Assembly (NCBI GenBank): GCA_049841135.1
Contig: JASGHK010000004.1
Span: 1,860,001 to 1,924,000 of the forward strand
From: JACRCT01 sp049841135
GTDB taxonomy: Bacteria > Myxococcota > Myxococcia > Myxococcales > UBA5297
Direction of reading: 5' to 3'
DNA: 64,000 nucleotides
Shown here: positions 42,284-51,591 of the stretch, in pieces
Layout: each line of letters begins with the position of its first letter
Numbering within the stretch: position 1 is the first letter of the stretch
Program-made: the position numbers and the translations under genes
Notes under the pieces: model-generated
The model's input: the letters and a program-made list of their open reading frames with translations, nothing else
Told to the model about the DNA's origin: nothing
Databases searched by the model: none

Positions 42284-43931
42284 ATGAAGAAGAACTCCAT
42301 GGAAAAGTCCTCTTCCAAGAAGGGCGCCGCTCCGCGTCGCAAGCCGTCCAAGTCCAGCGAGAGCAAGGACACCAAGCCCGCGCGCCCCCGCCGCAAGCCC
42401 GCCGCCAAGGCGGCCCCCGTCGAGGAGGCGCCGCCTCCCGAGGTCGACGAGGCAGAGGAGGCGCTCGCCGAGGACGAGGGCGAGGAGGAGGAGGACGAAG
42501 AGGAAGCGGCTCAAGGCGCCCCGGCGCCGGCCTCCGCGCTCCCCGCCGTCTCCGCAGCGCCCGCGGTGATCGTCCCCGAGCCTCCGCCTGGCCTGGCTCC
42601 CGCCGCGCCGGCCCCTGAAGCGACGCCTGAGCAGGCGCAGCCGCAGCTGCCGCCCGAGCCGCCGCCTCCGCCGCTCAACCTCTCGCAGCTCAAGGGCCTG
42701 AAGATCACCGAGCTGTCGCAGATGGCGCTGGACCTCAAGGTCGAGAACGCCAGCGGGATGCGCAAGCAGGACCTCATCTTCGAGATCCTCAAGGCCACCA
42801 GCGACCGCCGCGGGGAGATCACCGGCGACGGCACGCTCGAGATCCTGAGCGACAACTTCGGCTTCCTGCGCAGCCCGGACTTCAGCTACCTGCCCGGCCC
42901 CGACGACATCTACGTCTCGCCCTCGCAGATCCGCCGCTTCGCGCTGCGCACCGGCGACACGGTCAAGGGCACCATCCGGCAGCCGCAGAGCAAGGAGAAC
43001 GAGCGGTACTTCGCCCTGCTCCGCGTCGAGTCGATCAACTACGCGCAGCCGGACCAGAACCAGAACAGAGATCCTCTTCGACAACCTCACCCCGCTCTAC
43101 CCGACCAAGCGCCTCAACCTCGAGCACAGCCCGACGGAGATGACGACGCGCATCGTCGACCTGCTCACCCCCATCGGGAAGGGCCAGCGCTGCCTCATCG
43201 TCTCCCCGCCGCGCGCGGGCAAGACGGTGCTGCTCCAGAACATCGCCCACGCCATCACCACCAACCACCCCGAGGTCATCCTCATCGTGCTGCTCATCGA
43301 CGAGCGGCCCGAGGAGGTGACCGACATGGAGCGCTCGGTGAAGGGCGAGGTCGTCTCCTCGACCTTCGACGAGCCCGCGACCCGGCACGTCCAGGTGGCG
43401 GAGATGGTCATCGAGAAGGCCAAGCGCCTGGTGGAGCACGGGCGCGACGTGGTCATCCTCCTCGACTCGATCACCCGCCTGGCGCGCGCCTACAACACCG
43501 TGGTCCCGCCCTCCGGGAAGATCCTCTCCGGCGGCGTCGACTCCAACGCCCTGCACAAGCCCAAGCGCTTCTTCGGCGCCGCGCGCAACATCGAGGAGGG
43601 CGGCTCGCTGACCATCATCGGCACCGCGCTCGTCGACACCGGCAGCCGCATGGACGAGGTCATCTTCGAGGAGTTCAAGGGCACCGGTAACTCGGAGATC
43701 GTCCTCGACCGCAAGCTGATGGAGAAGCGCATCTTCCCGTGCCTGGACATCAACAAGTCCGGAACGCGCAAGGAAGAGCTCCTGATGGACGACTTCACCT
43801 ACAAGCGCGTCTGGGTGCTGCGCCAGGTCCTCCACCCGCTCAACCCCATCGACTCGATCAGCATGCTGCTCGACAAGCTGAAGGGCACCAAGAGCAACAA
43901 GGACTTCCTCGACCAGATGAGCCGGGCGTAG
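42284..43931 (+). CDS. rho: Transcription termination factor Rho (frame disrupted near 43069)
   Basis: About 549 residues, an RNA-dependent helicase that releases RNA polymerase. The N-terminal extension of about 130 residues is Lys-, Glu- and Pro/Ala-rich and replaces the short enterobacterial N-terminus, as in many high-GC bacteria. Then come the Rho N domain (LKGLKITELSQMALDLKVENASG), the cold-shock-like RNA-binding domain (GFLRSPDFSYLPGPDDIYVSPSQIRRF) and the ATPase (Walker A SPPRAGKT, Walker B VVILLDSITR). At AACAGAGATCCTC (43064-43076) one base is extra; the family predicts N-(E/K)-I-L-F-D-N-L-T-P-L. It is essential in most Gram-negatives, so a true null is unlikely. Confidence 0.96.
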
Positions 43932-43956
43932 GCCGCAGTCCTCGAAGGGGGCCGTC

Positions 43957-44505
43957 GTGGGCATCTACACCAAGACGGGAGACACCGGTCAGACCGGCCT
44001 GCTCTCGGGCAGGCGCGTCGACAAGGACGACGTCCGGGTCGCGGCCTACGGCGAGCTCGACGAGCTCAACGCCGTGCTCGGCCTGGCGCGCGCGCACGGG
44101 CTCGACGCCTCCGTGTCGGTGAGCGTCGGCCGGGTCCAGGAGGAGCTGTTCACCTTGGGCTCGCAGCTGGCCGCGGCCGAGAAGGCCGACAACCCGGCGC
44201 TGCCGCGGGTGAAGCCGGACTGGACGAGCGCCCTGGAGCGCGAGATCGACGCCGCCGACCAGGAGATGCCCACGCTGCGCGCCTTCATCCTTCCCGGCGG
44301 AGCACCCGGGGCGAGCTGGCTGCACCTGGCGCGGACCGTGTGCCGCCGCGCCGAGCGCGCGGTCGTCACGCTCGCCCGGCGCGAGCCGGTCGACCCGATC
44401 CTCCTGGCCTATGTGAACCGGCTCTCCGACTGGCTGTTCACCATGGCGAGGCTGGCGAACCACCGGGCGGGGACGACCGAGCCGATCTGGCGCAAGCCGC
44501 AGTAG
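43957..44505 (+). CDS. PduO-type cob(I)alamin adenosyltransferase
   Basis: A 182-residue enzyme that transfers adenosyl from ATP to cob(I)alamin. The family signature is clear: YTKTGDTGQTGLLSGRRVDKDD at the N-terminus, YGELDELNAVLG, and CRRAERAVV...LAYVNRLSDWLFTMARLAN with the ATP-contacting Arg residues. The GTG start at 43957 has AAGGGGG upstream, 25 nt after the rho stop codon, so it could be co-transcribed with rho. The frame is intact. Confidence 0.94.
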   Translation: MGIYTKTGDTGQTGLLSGRRVDKDDVRVAAYGELDELNAVLGLARAHGLDASVSVSVGRVQEELFTLGSQLAAAEKADNPALPRVKPDWTSALEREIDAADQEMPTLRAFILPGGAPGASWLHLARTVCRRAERAVVTLARREPVDPILLAYVNRLSDWLFTMARLANHRAGTTEPIWRKPQ

Positions 44506-44857
44506 CGCCCCTGGCCCCGCCCCTCTCCCGTCTCCCCGGCGCTATCGGGTTGCTCAGCGCGAGTTCAGTGGGCTCACTGCTCCGGGGAGAGGCCCGCCTC
44601 TGCTCGTTCCGACCATTCGCGTGACACTGCGCTTGGCGTCCTGATCCTTTGGGACTGCCGGCTCCCATCTTGAATCGCTCCATCCGCGTGACACGGTGAT
44701 CGATCGTCCTTGGTAGTCCGGGACCCAAGGTCCCCGTGTCACGCCAGTGGCCGGTTCGAGCAGAGGCGGACGCCTCCCCGGAGCCGTGTGGTTGCCGAGC
44801 TCGTTCTTGGCCACCCGAAGGCGACGGGGAGGGGGGAGGGGCAGTAGAGTTTGCGCC
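44506..44857. promoter_or_regulatory. Leader region with GCGTGACAC repeats upstream of the alpha-2-macroglobulin gene
   Basis: GCGTGACAC occurs at 44619-44627 and again at 44686-44694 within a degenerate direct repeat of about 70 bp. The second copy is the left arm of a perfect 11-bp inverted repeat (GCGTGACACGG 44686-44696 / CCGTGTCACGC 44734-44744). This encloses a small hairpin, GGGACC-CAA-GGTCCC (44720-44734). It may be an operator or a terminator for the preceding gene. No coding sequence is seen. Confidence 0.45.
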
Positions 44858-47800
44858 ATGCGAACTCCGCTCCTTGCCTCGCTCCTCGCCTGCGCCGTCT
44901 CGCTCCTCCCGTCCGCGACGAGCCTCGCCGCCGCCCCTCCTCCCGCCGCGCCCAAGAAGGCCCTCCCCACCTTCCAGGACGTCGACCGGCTCGCCAACGA
45001 GCACCAATACGAGGAGGCCGCCAAGGCCGCCGCCGCCATCCGCGACGAGGCCAAGTCGCTCGGCAAGGACGAGGACTGGGCGCGCGCGCTGCTCAAGGAG
45101 ACCCAGCTGCGCCTCGGGCTCCACGGCTACGAGACCGCCGTCAAGCTCCTCAAGGAACAGCCCTGGCCCCCCGACCCCTCCTGGCGCGCCGTCCTCGACC
45201 TCTACTACGCGCGCACGCTCACCACCTACGCCCGCGCCTACTCCTGGGAGATCAACCAGCGCGAACGCGTCGACACCAAGGGCGTCGTCGACCTCAAGGC
45301 CTGGACCCGCGACCAGATCTACGCCGAGGCCCAGCGCGCCTACCAGGACGTCTGGACGCGGCGCGAGGTCCTGGGCAACGAGAGCGTCAAGAAGCTCTCC
45401 GAGTTCCTCGAGGCCAACACCTTCCCTGCCGGCGTCCGCCCCACCCTTCGCGACGCGGTCAGCTACCTGCGCGTCGAGCTCCTCGCCGACACGCTCGGCT
45501 GGCGTCCCGAGCAGAGCAACGAGGTCTTCGAGCTCGACCGCGCGGCGCTCATCCAGGGCGACCCGGCCACCTCCGCCAAGATCGCCCTCGACGACCCGGC
45601 GGTGCACCCGCTGCTGAAGATCGGCGCGGTGCTCGACGACCTCGAGGCCTGGCACGCCAAGGCCGGACGCCGTGAGGCCGTCCTCGAGACCCGCCTCGAG
45701 CGCGCCAGCCGCCTGCACTCCGCCTTCACCGAGCCCGACGACAAGGCCGCCGTCGTCGCCGACCTCGCCAAGCGCCTGGCTGGCTTCACCGACGTTCCCT
45801 GGTGGAGCTGGGGCATGGCGACGCTCGCCACCTTCACCCAGCAGGACGGCAAGCCCGAAGCCGCGGTCCGCGCCCACGCCCTCGCCACCGCCTGCAGCGC
45901 CAAGTTCCCGGGCTCGCCCGGCGCCCAGCGCTGCCTCCACTTGGCCAAGAGCATCGAGGCGCCGGCCTACCAGCTCGCGGCGATGGCCGCCGACGCCCCC
46001 GGCAAGCGCTCGGTGACCCTGCAGCACAAGAACCTCCCCGCGCTCTACCTGCGCGCCTACCCCTACAATCTCGAGAAGCGCATCGGCGAGGCCCGCAACT
46101 ACAACCTGCTGCCCAACGGCGAAGAGATGGCCGCCGTCCTGCGCTCGCAGAAGCCGGCCGCGGAGTGGAAGGTGGAGCTGCCGGCGACGCCGGACTTCGA
46201 GATGCATCGCACCTTCTCCGTGCCCCCGCTCAAGCAGAAGGGCGCCTACCTGCTCATCGCCTCGGCGCGCCCCGACTTCTCCAAGACCAACAACCAGCTG
46301 CAGGGCGCCCTGCTCGCCGTCACCGACGTCGTGCTCGTCCAGCGCCTGCTGCCGGGCGAGGCGGAGCTGACGGCGCTCTCCGGCGCGACCGGGATGCCGC
46401 TGCCGGGCGTCGCCGTCTCGCTCTACGTCTACAACTGGAACTCAGGCCACCGGCTGGTGGAGACCAAGACCACCGGCGTCGAGGGCACGGTCCGCTTCAA
46501 GCGCCGCGAGGACGGCGGCTCGTACTTCACCTTCGCCCGCCGCGGCGCCGACGTCTCGCTCGACCCCAACTACCTCTACTTCCCCTGGGAGGGCACGCCG
46601 TCGGAGACCACCTCCGCGCTGGTCTTCACCGACCGCAGCGTCTACCGGCCGAGCCAGAAGATCTTCTGGAAGGTGGTGGGCTACAAGGGCCGCTCCGACC
46701 AGGCGCGCTGGCAGACGCTGCCCAAGCAGGCGCTCACCGTCTCGCTGCGCGACGCCAACTGGCAGACCGTGGAGACCAAGAGCGTCGTCACCAACGAGTT
46801 CGGCTCGGCGGCCGGCGAGTTCCTGGTCCCCGCCGGCCGGATGCTGGGGCGCTGGGCGGTGGCCACCAGCCTCAACGGCGAAGGCGCGGTGCAGGTCGAG
46901 GAGTACAAGCGCCCGACCTTCGAGGTCTCGCTCAAGGACGCCGACGGCGCGCTGCGCCTGAACAAGGAGGCCACGCTCAAGGGCGAAGCCCGCTACTACT
47001 TCGGCCTGCCCGTCGCCAGCGGCGGGGCCCGCTGGAAGGTGGTCCGCACGCCGGTCTACCCGTGGTGGTGGGGCTGGTGGTGGGGCTACGGCGCGGCGCC
47101 TGCTGCAGCGCAGACGGTCGCCAGCGGCACCTCGAAGATCGACCCCGACGGCAGCTTCCAGCTCACCTTCGTCCCCAAGGCCGACGAGCGCGCCGGCGAG
47201 ACCAACAAGGACCTCTCCTACCGCTACGCCGTGAGCGTCGACGTCACCGACGAGGGCGGCGAGACGCGCTCCGCCGAGCGCAGCTTCCGCCTGGGCCTGG
47301 TCTCGGTCGAGGCAGCCATCTCCACCGACAAGGGCTTCTTCGCGGAGTCGGACGCGACCGCGCTGACGATCACCCGGACCGACCTCAACGGCGCCCCGCG
47401 CCCGGGCAAGGGCAGCTTCACGCTCTTCGCGCTCAAGCAGCCGTCGAAGACCCTGCTCCCCGCCGAGCAGCCGCTGCCGCGCCCCCGCCCCGGCCAGGCG
47501 AAGCGGCTGCAGACCGCCGGCGACGAGGTGCGCCCCCGCCACGACCCGGGCTACTCGCCGGACGCGCTGATCTACGACTGGGCCGACGGCGCCCAAAAGG
47601 CCCAGGGCGAGCTCGCCCATGACGACAAGGGCCGGGCCTCCGCCGCGCTGGGCAAGCTGCCGCCCGGCGCCTGGCGCCTGCGCTACCAGACCGTCGACGA
47701 CTTCGGCGCCCGGTTCGAGACCTTCAAGGACTTCGTGGTCGCCGCGCCCAAGGCGCCGCTGGCGCTGCCTGCCTACTTCGCGCCCGAGAGCACCTCGGTG

Positions 47801-50800
47801 GCGGTCGGCGGCACGGCGCGCTTCTTCGTGCACTCTGGCCTCGAGCAGCAGCTGCTCGTGCTGGACGTCTACCAGGCCGGCAAGCGCCTGGAGCAGCGCC
47901 TGCTCATCTCCGGCCGCGACTCGGACCTGGTGGAGATCCCCGTCACCGAGAAGCTGCGCGGCGGCTTCACGGTCCAGGTGCACGCGGTCCGCGACTACCA
48001 GGCCATGCCGCTGGGCGCCTCGGTCATGGTCCCGTGGGACGACCGCGAGCTGAAGGTGGAGTTCGCGACCTTCCGCGACCGGATCCGCCCCGGCGACCAG
48101 GAGACCTTCAAGGTCACGGTGAGCGCCGCGGCCGGAAAGCTCGAGACCGGCAGCGCCGAGCTGCTCGCGTACATGTACGACCGCAGCCTCGACCTCTTCG
48201 CGCCCCACTCGCCGCCCAGCGTCTCCTCGCTCTACCCCGGCCGCGCCTACGGCCCCGCCGCCCGCGCCAACCTGGGCCCCGCGCACCTCGAGTACCTCGA
48301 CTCGGGCTTCGCCTCCCTCCCCGGGTTCCCGTCGTTCTACCCGGACCGGCTCAAGTTCCACGACTCCTACGGCATCGGCGGCATGGGGCGCGGAGGCGGC
48401 GGGGTGGGCGGAGTTCGCTTCCGCCAATCCGTCCGCGGCCCCGAGAAGAGCGACGAGCTCGCCGCCGCGGCGCCCGCGCCCCAACCCACGCCTGACCTGG
48501 CCAAGAGCGCCGCCGAGCCGGTCACCGGAGAAGCCGCGCAGGCGTTCGGGGGCCTGGCCCAGGCGACCACCGTCCCGATGGACGGGACCGTCGCGCCCGG
48601 CCAGGCGGCGCCGGTGATGCGCTCGAACTTCAGCGAGACCGCCTTCTGGAAACCGGTGCTGCTGCTCAACCCCGACGGCAGCGCCTCGTTCGAGTTCACC
48701 GTCCCCGACTCGGTGACCTCCTGGAAGGTCTGGGTGCACGCGCTGACCCGCGACCTGAAGGGCGGCTCGGCGAGCCGGGAGACGAAGAGCGTCAAGGACC
48801 TGATGGTCCGCCCGTACCTGCCCCGCTTCCTGCGCGAGAGCGACGAGGCGATCCTCAAGGTGGTCGTCAACAACGCCTCGGACCAGCCGCTCTCCGGCAA
48901 GGTGACGCTCGACCTGATCGACCCCGAAACGAGCAAGAGCGTGCTCGCCGATTTCGGCCTCGCCGGCGTCCAGCCGCAGCCCTTCGACGTCAAGCCGGGC
49001 GGGGGAGCCAACGTCTCGTACACGCTCAAGGCGCCCAAGCGCGTGGGCCAGGTCAACGTGAAGGTGGTCGCCAGCTCCGGCGCGGCCAGCGACGGCGAGC
49101 TGCGCCCCCTGCCGCTGCTCCCCAGCCGCATGCACCTGATGCAGAGCAAGTTCGTCACGCTCAAGAACAAGGAGAAGCGCGAGCTCTCCTTCGAGGACCT
49201 GGCGAAGAGCGACGACCCGACGCGGGTGAACGAGCAGCTCGTCGTCCAGCTCGACGCCCAGCTCTTTTACAGCGTGCTCACCGCCCTGCCCTACCTGGTG
49301 AACTACCCCTACGAGTGCACCGAGCAGACGCTCAACCGCTTCGTCTCCACCGGCATCGTCTCCTCCGTCTACAAGGACTACCCGGCGGTGGCGCGGATGG
49401 CGGAGCAGATGGGCAAGCGCGACACGCCGCTCGAGTCCTTCGAGGGGCAGGACCCCAACCGCAAGATCGCGCTGGAGGAGACGCCCTGGGTCATCGAGTC
49501 CAAGGGCGGCACCGACCTGGGCTTCGGCATGGTCAACGTGCTCGACCCGCGCGCCGCCAAGGCCGAGCGCGAGACGTCGCTCGCCAAGCTGCGCAAGGCC
49601 CAGACCGCGAACGGCGGCTTCCCGTGGTGGCCGGGCGGCCCGCCCTCGCCGTACATGACGCTCTACCTCCTCTACGGCTTCGCCAAGGCCGCGGAGTTCG
49701 GCGTCGACGTGCCCAAGGACATGGTCCAGCGCGGCTGGGCGTACCTGGCGAGCGAGTTCCGCAGCGACTACGCCAACCGGATGATCAAGGACGACTGCTG
49801 CTGGGAGTTCCTGACCTTCCTCAACTACGTCGCCAGCTGCTACCCGGACCCCTCCTGGACCGGCGACGCGCTCAACGCCCGCGAGCGCGCGCAGATCCTC
49901 GACTTCAGCTTCCGGCACTGGAAGCAGCACTCGCCCTACCTGAAGGGCCTGCTCACGCTCACCCTCAAGCGCGCCGACCGGCTCAAGGACGCGCAGCTCG
50001 TCTTCGCCTCGGTGATGGACTCGGCCAAGACGACCCGCGACGAGGGCACCTTCTGGTCGCCCGAGGACCGCGGGTGGCTCTGGTACAACGACACCATCGA
50101 GTCGCACGCCTTCGCGCTGCGCACGCTCTCCGAGCTCAACCCCAAGGACGCGCGCCGCGATGGGCTCGTCCACTGGCTCCTGCTCAACAAGAAGCTCAAC
50201 CACTGGAAGTCGACCCGCGCGACCGCCGAGGTCATCTACTCGCTGGTCCACTACCTCAAGGCCGAGAACCAGCTGGGCGTGCGCGAGAACGCCAAGGTCA
50301 CCGTCGGTCCGCTGCAGCACTCCTTCGTCTTCGAGCCGGACCAGTACACGGGCAAGAAGAACCAGATCGTCATCGCCGGCGAGAAGCTCGACCCGAAGAC
50401 GATGAGCAAGGTGGTGGTGGAGAAGGACAGCCCGGGGTTCCTGTTCGCCTCCGCCAGCTGGCACTTCTCGACCGACCTGTTGCCCAAGGAGGACAAGGGC
50501 GACCTCTTCTCGGTCAAGCGCACCTTCTTCAAGCGCGTGACCAACGGCAAGGAGGTCGTCCTGCAGCCGCTCGCCGAGGGCGCGCAGCTCGCGCCGGGGG
50601 ACGAGGTGGAGATCCAGCTCTCGCTGCGCTCCAAGGCCCCGGCGGAGTACGTGCACCTGCGCGACCCGCGCGCCGCCGGCACCGAGCCGGTCAGCGTGAG
50701 CTCCAAGTGGCGCTGGGATCTGGGCCTTGCCTACTACGAGGAGGTCCGCGACAGCGCGACCAACTTCTTCTTCGAGAACCTTCCGCAGGGCGAGTACACC

Positions 50801-50932
50801 TTCAAGTACCGGGTGCGCGCGGCCAGCGGGGGCACCTTCCGCATCGGGCCCGCGACCGTGCAGTCGATGTACGCGCCGGAGTTCGGCGCCTACTCCTCGG
50901 GTTACCGGATGTCGATCGCGCCGCTGCCTTGA
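44858..50932 (+). CDS. Alpha-2-macroglobulin family protein with intact thioester motif
   Basis: A 2024-residue secreted protein of the bacterial alpha-2-macroglobulin class, which traps attacking proteases in the periplasm. A signal peptide (1-25) lacks a lipobox Cys. A helical N-terminal region of about 350 residues is followed by MG/bait-type beta domains (VYRPSQKIFWK; RPTFEVSLKDADG; PYLPRFLRESDEA) and the thioester domain: YPYECTEQTLNRF at about residue 1487 holds the Cys-Thr-Glu-Gln thioester. A Gly-rich low-complexity insert (GIGGMGRGGGGVGG) lies near residue 1175, perhaps the bait or a disordered loop. No penicillin-binding protein 1C gene is adjacent, unlike in E. coli. The frame is intact over 6 kb. 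Confidence 0.93.
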   Translation: MRTPLLASLLACAVSLLPSATSLAAAPPPAAPKKALPTFQDVDRLANEHQYEEAAKAAAAIRDEAKSLGKDEDWARALLKETQLRLGLHGYETAVKLLKEQPWPPDPSWRAVLDLYYARTLTTYARAYSWEINQRERVDTKGVVDLKAWTRDQIYAEAQRAYQDVWTRREVLGNESVKKLSEFLEANTFPAGVRPTLRDAVSYLRVELLADTLGWRPEQSNEVFELDRAALIQGDPATSAKIALDDPAVHPLLKIGAVLDDLEAWHAKAGRREAVLETRLERASRLHSAFTEPDDKAAVVADLAKRLAGFTDVPWWSWGMATLATFTQQDGKPEAAVRAHALATACSAKFPGSPGAQRCLHLAKSIEAPAYQLAAMAADAPGKRSVTLQHKNLPALYLRAYPYNLEKRIGEARNYNLLPNGEEMAAVLRSQKPAAEWKVELPATPDFEMHRTFSVPPLKQKGAYLLIASARPDFSKTNNQLQGALLAVTDVVLVQRLLPGEAELTALSGATGMPLPGVAVSLYVYNWNSGHRLVETKTTGVEGTVRFKRREDGGSYFTFARRGADVSLDPNYLYFPWEGTPSETTSALVFTDRSVYRPSQKIFWKVVGYKGRSDQARWQTLPKQALTVSLRDANWQTVETKSVVTNEFGSAAGEFLVPAGRMLGRWAVATSLNGEGAVQVEEYKRPTFEVSLKDADGALRLNKEATLKGEARYYFGLPVASGGARWKVVRTPVYPWWWGWWWGYGAAPAAAQTVASGTSKIDPDGSFQLTFVPKADERAGETNKDLSYRYAVSVDVTDEGGETRSAERSFRLGLVSVEAAISTDKGFFAESDATALTITRTDLNGAPRPGKGSFTLFALKQPSKTLLPAEQPLPRPRPGQAKRLQTAGDEVRPRHDPGYSPDALIYDWADGAQKAQGELAHDDKGRASAALGKLPPGAWRLRYQTVDDFGARFETFKDFVVAAPKAPLALPAYFAPESTSVAVGGTARFFVHSGLEQQLLVLDVYQAGKRLEQRLLISGRDSDLVEIPVTEKLRGGFTVQVHAVRDYQAMPLGASVMVPWDDRELKVEFATFRDRIRPGDQETFKVTVSAAAGKLETGSAELLAYMYDRSLDLFAPHSPPSVSSLYPGRAYGPAARANLGPAHLEYLDSGFASLPGFPSFYPDRLKFHDSYGIGGMGRGGGGVGGVRFRQSVRGPEKSDELAAAAPAPQPTPDLAKSAAEPVTGEAAQAFGGLAQATTVPMDGTVAPGQAAPVMRSNFSETAFWKPVLLLNPDGSASFEFTVPDSVTSWKVWVHALTRDLKGGSASRETKSVKDLMVRPYLPRFLRESDEAILKVVVNNASDQPLSGKVTLDLIDPETSKSVLADFGLAGVQPQPFDVKPGGGANVSYTLKAPKRVGQVNVKVVASSGAASDGELRPLPLLPSRMHLMQSKFVTLKNKEKRELSFEDLAKSDDPTRVNEQLVVQLDAQLFYSVLTALPYLVNYPYECTEQTLNRFVSTGIVSSVYKDYPAVARMAEQMGKRDTPLESFEGQDPNRKIALEETPWVIESKGGTDLGFGMVNVLDPRAAKAERETSLAKLRKAQTANGGFPWWPGGPPSPYMTLYLLYGFAKAAEFGVDVPKDMVQRGWAYLASEFRSDYANRMIKDDCCWEFLTFLNYVASCYPDPSWTGDALNARERAQILDFSFRHWKQHSPYLKGLLTLTLKRADRLKDAQLVFASVMDSAKTTRDEGTFWSPEDRGWLWYNDTIESHAFALRTLSELNPKDARRDGLVHWLLLNKKLNHWKSTRATAEVIYSLVHYLKAENQLGVRENAKVTVGPLQHSFVFEPDQYTGKKNQIVIAGEKLDPKTMSKVVVEKDSPGFLFASASWHFSTDLLPKEDKGDLFSVKRTFFKRVTNGKEVVLQPLAEGAQLAPGDEVEIQLSLRSKAPAEYVHLRDPRAAGTEPVSVSSKWRWDLGLAYYEEVRDSATNFFFENLPQGEYTFKYRVRAASGGTFRIGPATVQSMYAPEFGAYSSGYRMSIAPLP

Positions 50933-50970
50933 GAGTGACGGCTCTGCGCAGCCGAATCGATCGCTCGAGG

Positions 50971-51590
50971 GACCTGCTCCACGTGGAGCAGGTCCTCGGC
51001 GTGTAGCAGGTCTCCGCCGGGCGCGACGGGGCAGAATCCCAGAGGGGGGAGACCTGCCCCACGTGGGTCAGGTCCTCGGCGTGTGTCAGGTCTCCGCCGG
51101 GCGCGACGGGGCAGAATCCCAGAAGGAGAGACCTGCCCCACGTGGGACAGGTCCTCGGCGTGTGGCAGGTCTCCGCCGCGTGCGACGGGGCGGGAATCCC
51201 AGAGAGAGACCTGCCCCACGTGGGTCAGGTCCTCGGCGTGTGTCAGGTCTCCGCCGAGCGCGACGGGGCAGCATCCCAGAAGGAGAGACCTGTCCCACGT
51301 GGGACAGGTCCTCGGCGTGTGGCAGGTCTCCGGTCTCCGCCGGGCGCGACGGGGCGGGAATTCCAGAGGGAGAGACCTGCCCCACGTGGGACAGGTCCTC
51401 GGCGTGTGGCAGGTCTCCGCCGGGCGCGACGGGGCGGATTTCCAGAGGGAGAGACCTGCCACACGTGTGGCAGGTCCTCGGCGTGTACTAGGTCTCCGCC
51501 GGTCCGGCGCGGCGGATCTCCAGAGGGAGGGACCTGCCACACGTGTGACAGGTCCTCGGCGTGTGGCAGGTCTCCTCCAGGCGGTCCTGG
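50971..51590. repeat. Array of eight 79-bp units, each with a 24-bp CACGTG palindrome and a half-site
   Basis: Palindromes lie at 50971-50994, 51051-51074, 51130-51153, 51208-51231, 51287-51310, 51374-51397, 51453-51476 and 51531-51554. Periods are 80, 79, 78, 79, 87, 79 and 78. Core examples are TGCTCCACGTGGAGCA (unit 1), TGTCCCACGTGGGACA (unit 5) and TGCCACACGTGTGGCA (unit 7), each symmetric although the arms differ. Six bases after each palindrome (CTCGGC) the right arm is repeated as a half-site (GTGTGGCAGGTC type). The rest of each unit (CTCCGCCGGGCGCGACGGGGC and a purine-rich tail) is also conserved. The array fills the gap between convergent stops. Confidence 0.93.
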
Positions 51591-51591
51591 T

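Noticed and set aside
46442..50656. 1404-codon minus-strand frame inside the alpha-2-macroglobulin gene
   Set aside because: It is an antisense shadow; the sense strand encodes conserved alpha-2-macroglobulin motifs throughout.
50971..51590. CRISPR array
   Set aside because: Repeats are palindromic 24-mers, but the intervening segments are themselves nearly identical from unit to unit, so there are no unique spacers, and no cas genes are nearby.
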